Source of the DNA: Rhizophagus irregularis
Taxonomy: Eukaryota; Glomeromycota; Glomeromycetes; Glomerales; Glomeraceae
NCBI RefSeq assembly: GCF_026210795.1
Contig: NC_089429.1
Location: 3,286,001-3,350,000, forward strand
DNA: 64,000 nt
Direction of reading: 5' to 3'
The notes under the pieces were generated by a model. The model did not search any database. It had not been told where the DNA came from and saw nothing but the letters and a program-made list of their open reading frames with translations. Shown piece after piece: positions 55,668-64,000 of this stretch (the stretch's first letter is position 1; every line of letters starts with the position of its first letter). Made by a program: the position numbers and the translations under genes.

Positions 55668-57620
55668 TCATATTGTTTTTAAGTCTATCACAACATTGTT
55701 AATAATTTTTTTTGTTTTCTTATAAGCCCAACTGTACCACCAATTGTTACTAATTAACAAGCACATTTGATCATGTGCTTTTTTTCCCACCCTATGGAAC
55801 TTTGATAAAATGGGATTTTCATTTAATGAAGTTTCTGACTGCACTGACTTCTGTTCAATTGGAATATCATCTAGTACTACAATCTGATCTTCCTGTGAAT
55901 CTATTAAATTGTTCTCTTTTAGGTATTGTTTATCCTGTCTTAGATGTTTAGAATTTTGATGTGAGGATTTGTAATAGCGATCCATATTTTCAAATCTATT
56001 CAGTTTATCTTTTCTTCCAATATTTCTTGCCTTTTCCCATACCACAGTAGCATTACATCTTGGTAGCAAATTAATTCTTTAAAATGAATAATAAATGAGT
56101 CTAAAAGGGAGGCCAGAAGTAAAATGTTTTTTGATTCTGATAATCCAAATGTCTGTTTTGAAATTTTGGAAAAATTAGTGTTAATTTTAACTTCTAAAGC
56201 CAGTAAGCAGAAGTCAATGAACTTATTGTTATCATGTTGTGATCCTAGTATTTGACTTAATTTTTCACTTATAATCTTGGATGTGTTCTCTGGTGAATCA
56301 TTTAATTTTTGAATTATAGGAACTAAATCATCTTGCATTTTGTTTTTAATTATAGGCCATAGTTTCTTATTAGCATCACATTCAATAAAATGATATCTGC
56401 TTTCTTCTTTGTTAGCATTACATCTTGGACAAACAAAATCCTTGTATATATTTGGCTTTCTTTGGAGTAGGATAGTACCTATAGAAAGAAGTTTAGCAAA
56501 TAATTTAGTAATAAATATTAGATGCCAATGCTTTTTAACTGAAATACAGTTGAATCCTTTATATCTATGAATTAAATTCCAAGTTATGTTCCAGTCAATT
56601 GGTGTTTCATATTCATTTGTTTTAAGTATTGACCATTCTGCTGCCACTCTAGTATTCATTAGGGTCTTAATAAACTTCCTTAAATTATATTCAATTGGTA
56701 TCTGTTTGAAAATTGGGAAAAATCTAACTGTTCTATTACTATAATTAAATCTGTTGTTGAAATAATGGTTGCTATTGCCTGTGCTCTTGGTTAATTCATC
56801 TGCCATTTCATTCATAGCATCTCCACTATGTCCCTTAACTTTCTCTAATATCAGTTCCATCTTTTTTTCTTGTAAAAGAATGTTAATTTTAAGTAGGATT
56901 AATAAGGAATTTGTTTGCTTCAATAATTTCCTGCCCGATTTATTATGATGATTATTGATCATGCAAATGGCATTTTGACTATCTGTGTAGATCTTGATTA
57001 TTGCATTCATTGGGCTGTGAGTAGTGCCATAAAAATTGCCACCAATTCCGATCTTGTGGATGAAGGCCATAGCGATAAATTTGCTTGGGCTGATAGGAGT
57101 GGTTCATTATTGACACAAAATGTTGCACCCATATTTGTATATACTAAGTTGGGATTTTGTTTACCCATTGTTGTGGGAGTGCTTGGTGTGAGTGATCCAT
57201 CTGTGTAGTATTCTACTAATGATTTCTCTGCCAGTATATTTCTAATATCCATTAATCGCGATTTCAGTTTGTTATCTTCTATCCACCTATGAATCCATAT
57301 GTCTTGAACCGATGATAGGATGATTATGGGATCTAGTGCTGATAATGGTAGGTTATTGTTGGGGTTGATGCGTCCAATTGGTTTGAATTTATCCATTCAT
57401 AAGGGAAATTCCATCCCTGTTTATTAGGGACTTTATCTAATATCGCCACCTTGCAACATTCAGCCGTAATAGATCTTCCCATGTTCTGCCATTTAATGAT
57501 TCTATTATCATTGTATTCTGGACGATAGTTCACTAAAATCCCTTTTTTATGGTGGCGTATTTTATTAACTTTACCTATTGTCCATACATCTGATTCTGCC
57601 GATGATTCCCGTATAAAAAT
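55668..57620 (-). pseudogene. LINE RNase H and C-terminal zinc-finger part
   Basis: RNase H residues: VEYYTDGSLTP (D), STRSELVAIF (E), IIKIYTDSQNAICMI (D), EKVKGHSGDAMNEMADELTK (late His/Asp). After ~100 residues a zinc-binding motif, FVCPRCNANKEESRYHFIEC, resembles the RVT-associated finger of fungal LINEs. The C-terminal frame ends at 55668. Breaks: frame changes near 57400, 57005 and 56050, and a stop near 57630. Confidence 0.8.
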
Positions 57621-57889
57621 AGCTTATTTTCGGCGTGCATCTGGTATGATATCTTGTAAAAAGGGCCAATGGTTAACTTTGGTAATCTCTAGTTCATTTG
57701 ATACTGTTAGATTATCTATTTTGGATGTGCATAAATGAGCCACATCACAGTACCATCTAGCTGTTCTTCCTTGTACCAGAAGTAATGCTAATCTACGGTA
57801 TTGTTTCCATGTCATAAGATATGTTTCCCTAATAAATAATTGATCAATGTAAAATATTGGGTAATGTGCGCTTTGGTTGATTCTATATA

Positions 57890-58450
57890 CACTACCCTTC
57901 CAAAAGTATCCGATTAACCAATAAAGATCATATTTTATTAATAATAATTAACATTTAGTTGGCCATCCATTGTTTTTAATGCATGCTTCAATTCGGCGTG
58001 GCATGCTCTCAATTAAATTAATGTAAGTTTCAGATGGAATTCTTTCCCACTCTTCTTTTAGCTGTTATAAATCCAGTCGTGTCCTAAAATTTCCAAAAAG
58101 TACTGTTACAGACACAATTGTTTGATACAAAAATTTTAATACTGATAGCTTCATGTCCTTTCCAAAGGCCAGTAATTTGCCCACGCTCACTCAATTCACT
58201 AGTTTTTCCATTTTAAAAGTAGCTGAATGGCGCAGTAACAAAAAAAAAGCAAAGTTCAGCGTTGGCAAAATTGAGGCGTTATTATTTTTTATTGCCAAAT
58301 CTGGTACAAGTATCGTAACACAATAAAAATACATTCATTTTAATCGTTAGAACCAGGGGAATTGTTTTTTTTGAAATAAAATAATACTTTATATATTCAA
58401 TCTTGAGAAAATCAAGTTGAGCTTGGTCGGATACTTTTGGGAGGGTAGTG
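57890..58450 (-). mobile_element. Tc1-like deletion derivative inside the LINE
   Basis: 561 bp with ends CACTACCCTTCCAAAAGTAT and, inverted, ATACTTTTGGGAGGGTAGTG. TA flanks both sides (57888-57889, 58451-58452). On the minus strand 57953-58060 encodes the last part of a Tc1 transposase (LKEEWERIPSETYINLIESM, PRRIEACIKNNGW), so this is an internally deleted autonomous element. It interrupts the LINE after the RT domain. Confidence 0.9.
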
Positions 58451-60340
58451 TATGTATTTCGTAAGCTGAAACTGTTTAAAAAATTTCAGTATTAGCTCTT
58501 TCCCTCCTGTAATGCTCCAATTTGATTTGTCAATCGGATCTACTGCCATTGACATATCAAGCGTTTTTGTTATTACCAAAGCGTTAAATGAAACGTTTTT
58601 TCGAGTTTGTGGTTTTATCCAGTGCATTACATTAAGATCACAGTCAAAAATCGGATCAGTAATGAGTGATTTAAGCTGCGCGTCCCTAAGTCTGATTTGT
58701 GTTGATGTCGCCGCGTGTGAATCACTATTTAATCTAATCGTTAGATCCGTTATATTGTTAATGCAATAGTGTTTCCATGGATGATCCATACCGAATCCTC
58801 CTTCATGAAATAATAACGATGATGGTGTATTTTTAGGTAGTTTCAACCAGTTTTTTACTAACTTTATTATCGGGGCGAATACTTGGTTCCAATCATGTTC
58901 TGTCAATATCATGATTTGAGCTATATATATTAATCTGGGTATCAACACTCTATTAATTAAATATATACATTGGCCCGCTGGAACAAATTTCCTTCGGACT
59001 GTATTACAAAATTCATTGACTATTGTGGACAGACGTTGCATCCATCGTCGTCTGCTTGGTTTGTTAGAGAACCAAACACCGAGATATCTTATTTCATCAT
59101 TCGTGGCTTGAATTATTGAACGGTCCCTACCCAGTTCTATGTTTTGTTCTTGCTTTTCCACTGTCGGATTGATAATTATTAGCTCTGACTTTTTGGCGTT
59201 GATATCAATGTCATTAATCAAGTAAAACTCATTCGCTATATCCACTATCTCTTGCATCCTATACTTTGACGATTCTAGAAATATCGTATCATTCATGTAC
59301 GTACATATGGGGACCTGGAGTTTGTATTGTGTCCACGTGTTAGGATCATTTATATCGTTCGGCCAAATAAGTTTCATTTTATATCCGCTGTTTTTGGTTT
59401 GTTGTATTGCTACCAAAAGCGGGTCATAAAAAATTCGCCAAAGTAATAGTAAAAGCGCGTCACCCTGGTCTATCCCGTCATTTCTAATGAATCCATCTCT
59501 TAAACTATAAGCTGTAGTTATTCTAAGGGATCTATGATCAAAAAGGGCTATAATCCATTCAGCCATTGTTGCCAGAATGTCAATACGAAGCAAAGCTCGC
59601 TTCAGAACATCTAATCCCACAGAATCGAATGCTTTTTTCATATCCTGTGTAAGGACCCATAATTTCTTTTTGTTCTCCCTGGCGTCCTCAATAAAATTGT
59701 TAACTAAGTGTATCAGTTCATTTGTGCATTCTCTGGGTAAACCGCAACAGTTGTATCCCTGTAGTACACTGTGTTGTTTCAAGATGGAACTCAACCTGTT
59801 TGTGATCATCTTTGTTATAGTTTTCCGAAAACAATCTAACAAAGCAATAGGTCGAGTGTTCATTATGTTGTATTCAAAATTGGTGGGTTTGGATATGGGG
59901 AGAATAACCGATGTTTTCCATGCCATAGGTATTAGTCCAGTTTGTAGTGTAAGGTTTCCAAATTTGATCAATAGGAGAATTAATTCCTCAGGTAGTTGTT
60001 TAATGATTTTGTAATTTATACCGGACAACCCTGCAGCTGATTTTTTATTCAGTTCTATAACTGTGTTGTTCCATTCTTCTATTGTGATCTTTTCTGCTAT
60101 AGATTCCATTACTTCTTTGAATTTACCCGTGGGTTCATAAATATGTTGCCATTGCTAAGACATTGTGTTCAGTCGTGTGTTTCGTTTCCTAAACATGCTC
60201 GTGAAGCTATCGTCCACTGCTTTCTTAACTTCTACCGGATCTGTTGCCAGTCTCTTAGTCGAGCTTTTTAGTTCATCGTCTACTAAAGCCTTGTTTATTA
60301 CTATTTTATTGTGAGTGTTTCTATCTAATATACTGGACAA
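58451..60340 (-). pseudogene. LINE reverse transcriptase
   Basis: RT motifs in order: GLSGINYKIIKQLP, WKTSVILPISKP, TRPIALLDCFRKTITKMITN, YNCCGLPRECTNELIHLVNN, VLTQDMKKAFDSVG (catalytic D), IDQGDALLLLLWRIFYDPLL, CTYMNDTIFLESS, and IRYLGVWF. The catalytic box expected as Y-x-D-D reads YMND, so one of the two aspartates is Asn. A TAG after RLNTMS (60155) separates the N-terminal part (60340-60155) from the main frame. It is truncated by the Tc1 derivative at 58450. Confidence 0.88.
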
Positions 60341-60358
60341 CCATGTTGTTTGGTCATT

Positions 60359-61760
60359 TCACGTAATTTCTACTCGCCTGTCTAACCTGTCTTTAATGGA
60401 TTTCGCTTCTGTGGCTTTAAACTTCTTGTAATCTATTATTAGTCGGTAATTCACTTTTGATTTAAGAGTATCAAACCAATTTTTCGAAAAAATATCTTGT
60501 GATGATATGTTACACTTATTACTGTCATCGGTTGATGTAACATAATCCTGATTGTATTTGGCAATTTTTCTTGTCCATCTGGATTTAGCGTCCTCCGATG
60601 CGATCATTTGTTGATTTCCGTGGTAATAATTATGCAATAGTTTGAGCAATTTATTTGTGTGGCGTTCTGGTCTCAGCTTTTTTTTGTTATAACGCTTAAA
60701 AGAATTATGAAATCTGAAGACTTTCCTAGGAAGTTCTTTATCCGCTGCATATGTGATAATCCTGTTAAGTTTATCCCAATATTTATCTATGTCTTCCTGG
60801 GAATAATCCGCGAAATTTTCTCTATCCTCAGGGACATCTTGATCAAGAGAGTTTAGTTGATTTCTAATATTAAGTCGAAACTTTTCCCACGTTTCCGTAT
60901 CAATGTTATCACAGTCATACATTACTTTAGTGTGGGCGTTACCCGTGGGTAGTTTATTATATATTGTATTTTTCCTATTATTTCGTATAAGGTCAGAAGT
61001 GTCCATGGTTATTGTAATTATGTCATGATCGCTTTGTGTGATAAACGTTGAGGGGGTAATTGAAAAATTCAATAGATTATTACTATAGATTTCAGATACC
61101 CAGATTTGGTCTATTCTCGTGCTGACACTTTCTTTATGATAAGTGTTCCCTAATGCTTCTTTATTAAGTTTCCTATATGAATCTATAAGTCCTAATACTT
61201 CAAGATCATTAAAAAATTTGGGTCTAGAGATGTGTAGTGGGGGAGTACGATCGATATAACCATTTGAAATCATATTAAAGTCACCTAATAATATATGTAC
61301 TACGTTTTTTGATTTTTTTCGCATAGCTTTATCACACATTTCTTTCTTAAGTTTCTCCAGAGTGTCATGAAGAATGGTTATGTTTTGTAGTGCCACGTAA
61401 ATAATCCATATACAAAATATAACATTTCTAAATAAAAAGTACACTGAGAGTAAATATGATGAATGAATTTTGTGTCCTTGGTAGTGTTTGTTCCATTTCT
61501 GTGAACATATTAGCGCTACTCCTGATCCTTTTTGTTTGTTATGCTGTTTATTTGACCAATATATATGGAATTGATCCTTAAAACTGTTGGGCATTTTGAA
61601 AAAACTGTTCTTTTGGTCTAAGTTAGTTTCATTTAAGGCCAATATGTCCACCTGACTTTCTAACATCCAATTCAGTAATCCATAAAGTTTTGCATTGTCC
61701 CTTGCCAATCCGTTGATGTTGTGAGTTCCGATATGGAGTGTAAGGTATAACGCGTCTAAA
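60359..61760 (-). pseudogene. LINE AP-type endonuclease
   Basis: It begins HIGTHNINGLARDNAKLYG. Endonuclease residues follow: DILALNETNLDQK (E), HILLGDFNMISNG (D, N), TRIDQIWVS (D), TQSDHDIITI (SDH). It nicks the target strand for target-primed reverse transcription. The frame ends at TGA 60359-60361 (ACG TGA, likely from CGA), beyond which the same frame continues toward the RT. The true start upstream of 61760 is not clear. Confidence 0.85.
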
Positions 61761-62181
61761 TCTATTTTTTTTGTTCCTCATACCGAAGTCTTTGACTAAG
61801 TAAAAAACTATCAATGTTAACTAAATTAGTATTGTTATTGTTCTTGTTGCTCTGTTCTCTAATGTTCGACATTATTGTAGTATTGTTTATGTTTTTATAT
61901 ATTAAAGTAGTCCATAGTGGTTTAACTATTTGTTCCAGCCAAGTAGTTCTCTATTCTATTTTAAATTTAATGCGTCTCTATTTTTTTCTTTTGCAATTCT
62001 TCTATTCCTTGCCCGCAAGGAGTTCCCAGCAATAGTGTTTTTTTTTTCAACCTATATATAAATTGGTTGAAATTCTAATTATATTATATTAATAATTTAT
62101 TTAAATTTATTTATAAAAGATTTTTAATATTTATAAAATAATGTAATTATTAAATATAGTAGTAATTAAAATTTAGTAATC

Positions 62182-62956
62182 AATAATATTCTTATATTAA
62201 ATTTTCTTTATTTTTTAATATAATATTGTTAATTGATTTTTGATTTTTGGGCTTATAAAAAACAACTGATAAACATAATAAAAGCTATGCAGGAAACAAA
62301 AATGATAATCCTTAATCTTCATTATTATGCCATCTAGAATCTATATAATTAAAATGTTTAGTCTGTATAAATAAATTATAATTGTGAGCCATCGTCCATG
62401 ATCTATTATAAGCTTATTAATCAATTAATATCTGATGCAAAGCAACAGCTAAATTTATTCATATTGGATATTAGATGTATATTACGTATGATTATTCAAT
62501 CAGATTATTTTGAAATATAAATTTACCAACATAATTTTATTTATGTTACGTCGATGTTGTTTAAGATAATAAAAAAATAATTCTGTAATATTTAAAAATA
62601 TTAAAAATGATATAAAATTATATACATAAATAAAAAAAATTCTCAATAATCATTGATAAGTTTGTTCAATAAATAATTACATCAATAATATTATAAATCA
62701 ACTTAATTTTCCAATAATCATCATTGTTATTGATATATATTAACCAATTAGGATCATTATGATTACATGCATGTGATATCTAAAAATAGATAAAATCGTG
62801 TGATTGTTTTTTTGTTTATTTTAAATTCTTTTCTTATTAAAACTTACAAAGTAATAAAAAAAATGTACCCACCAACTCATTCAAAAGAAAAGAATAAAAG
62901 AAAGAAAATAATATGCCCACCTACTCACATATAAAAAAGAGAAAAGCCGATTTAAA
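62182..62956. other. Outer copy of the unit between LINE and block R
   Basis: Starts with the right-hand LINE duplication, then matches 50302-50520. An extra segment (62431-62711) is absent from the 50-kb copy at AATTAATAxC|CAATAATCATC; it has no clear ends and no coding. The match with 50520-50770 then resumes. Confidence 0.6.
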
Positions 62957-64000
62957 ATAAATAGTAGAGCTGTTAAGTAAGGTATGAAAATAGGATATAC
63001 ACGTATTTTTCATATTTTCTTTACAATATGTTGTGGTTTGAGTCTTTCTTTGTGGTATAAGTGTGAATATATTTTTCAACGGCCATGTATCTATTGCTTA
63101 TTAAATATATTTGCAATTTTTTGTCTTTCTTTTGTTAGACTATGGTATTACAATATGAAGTGTGAATATATTTTTCAACAGCCATGTATCTATTGCTTGT
63201 TACAATTTCTTTTGTAATATTTGCTTTAGCCTGGAGGAAAATGTTATGAAATAGGGCTGGATATTTTATAACATTTTCTGCCTTCCAATTAATTTGTCTG
63301 GGGGTAGCCTGACAATTTGTCGTTGTCCGTCAGTTGTAGCAACCAGCATTTTTTTACAATATTATGATTTTAAGAAACAAAACTTTTTCAAAAATTTAAT
63401 AAAGAAAGAACTAACTTAAAAATATTATTTTATTATTCTTTACAAAACGCTGGCACTGAAGTTATTTTTTTTCTCACTTATCAAATCCCAACATGTCCAA
63501 AGACTAATCATGTAGTATGCTGTGGTCTGGAACACCCGAGGTTTATGACTACCTAAGGATGAAGTTGTAGGGTACTTCTGCCCGATAGGCTAGCCTCCTC
63601 TAACTTAGGGTCTTATTAATCGGGAGAAGAAGTAGTTTCTAAGTACCTTTCACATCAAGGATGGACATTTTTTGATACTGTGCATCAAGGTGGTAATCCT
63701 ATATCTGCGAATTCAAGAAAAAAAATCTAAATCAAAAGAAATTGGAACCAACACATGTCAAGGTAATTTAAGCATTCTTTTTAAAAAAATTTAATCAAAG
63801 ATTAATTTGGTTTATATACAGTAAACCCAAGGAAAAAGAAAATATAATGTATTTTCAGAAGAATATGATAGTAATGCATATCAAAGTAACTTAAATATTT
63901 ATTTTTTATTTTATTAAAAAAAATATAATAAAAATATAATAACAAGATCTATTTTCTCTTTAAATAGCAAACTTCGAAAAAAGAGGTGGAATAAAACTGG
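62957..64000 (+). repeat. Block R, copy 3 (runs off the window)
   Basis: Collinear with the other two copies from GTAAGGTATGAAAATAGG to GAAAAAAGAGGTGGAATAAA, where the window ends. It is closer to copy 2 than to copy 1 in the 3' part (both have TATAATGTATTTTCAGAAG). Confidence 0.8.

Larger units (their letters stand above)
55298..62181 (-). mobile_element. Non-LTR retrotransposon (LINE with APE, RT and RNase H)
   Basis: A 6,884-bp minus-strand element. A 19-nt A tail (T run 55298-55316) marks the 3' end. The identical 15-mer AATAATATTCTTATA flanks both sides (55283-55297, 62182-62196). The repeated unit at 50287-50301 reads through the same place without it (AACAATATTCTTATATCAAA), confirming the insertion. 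Order: endonuclease, reverse transcriptase, RNase H, zinc-finger tail; the APE-RT-RNase H order places it in the I/R1/Tad-like group. No separate ORF1 was recognised between 61760 and 62181. It is broken by stops and by a Tc1 derivative. Confidence 0.92.
21811..64000 (+). mobile_element. Inferred outer (older) CACTG-type element, interrupted many times
   Basis: This is an inferred composite. In order it holds an accessory pseudogene (-, 21811-24660), a TNP2 pseudogene (+, 26277-29255), Myb/SANT-like exons 1-3 (+, 32932-33479) with exon 4 at 54730-54893, and block R (62957 to the window end). This is the same order and orientation as in the inner element (34046-44128, 44609-48095, 49117-49930, 50770-52050). 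Interruptions are a TIR element, an hAT-like MITE, a DDE/zinc-finger unit, the 21-kb inner element, a Harbinger-like MITE and a LINE. The left end was not found and the right end would lie outside the window. Confidence 0.45.

Noticed and set aside
58190-58320. Shared MITE module inside the Tc1 derivative (GGCGCAGTAAC, GTTCAGCGTTGG)
   Set aside because: Only short words match; too weak to add it to the shared-module family.

Overview
The window looks like a nuclear contig of an arbuscular mycorrhizal fungus (Glomeromycotina, most like Rhizophagus). It is very A+T rich, its genes carry many short GT-AG introns, the three recognisable host genes are fungal, and almost everything else is transposon. 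The taxon is an inference from these traits; no marker here proves it.

Host genes lie only at about 2.6-9.6 kb. They are a Def1/UBAP2L-type factor with an N-terminal CUE/UBA-like domain (six exons, + strand), the ribosomal protein eS1 gene (seven exons, - strand, with a 4-nt first coding part and an 11-nt micro-exon), and the Mediator subunit MED20 gene (four exons, + strand). eS1 and MED20 are divergent from one 227-bp spacer.

The remainder is layered mobile DNA. At 0.1-1.6 kb and again, inverted, at 22.6-23.8 kb lies one terminal-inverted-repeat element; the first copy carries a palindromic MITE and the second is the empty site. Two pogo/Tigger-like MITEs (10.3 and 15.9 kb), an hAT-like MITE (24.8 kb), a Tc1 deletion derivative (57.9 kb) and a Harbinger-like MITE (54.5 kb) have readable target-site duplications, several with an empty site elsewhere in the window. 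A 160-bp satellite fills 17.8-20.8 kb.

The main structure is a family of large CACTA-type elements with CACTG termini. Each seems to carry, in order, a minus-strand accessory gene, a plus-strand TNP2 transposase, a small plus-strand Myb/SANT-like gene with an RS tail, and a repeated block R with intron-like gaps, with ATATCGGGTACCCGATAT-type palindromes near the ends. One such element (33518-54478) is inserted with a 3-bp ATA duplication into intron 3 of the Myb gene of what looks like a second, older element (about 21.8 kb to beyond the window end). The inner element was itself hit by a young Ty3/Gypsy retrotransposon (35137-44085) inside its accessory gene; the outer one was hit by a LINE (55298-62181), which then received the Tc1 derivative.

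The least expected item is inside a separate 3.5-kb CACTG element (11889-15391). Its minus strand reads as an array of 24-113-nt micro-exons separated by related 76-95-nt introns, each with an internal hairpin. Nine consecutive exons join into one open frame of 127 codons.
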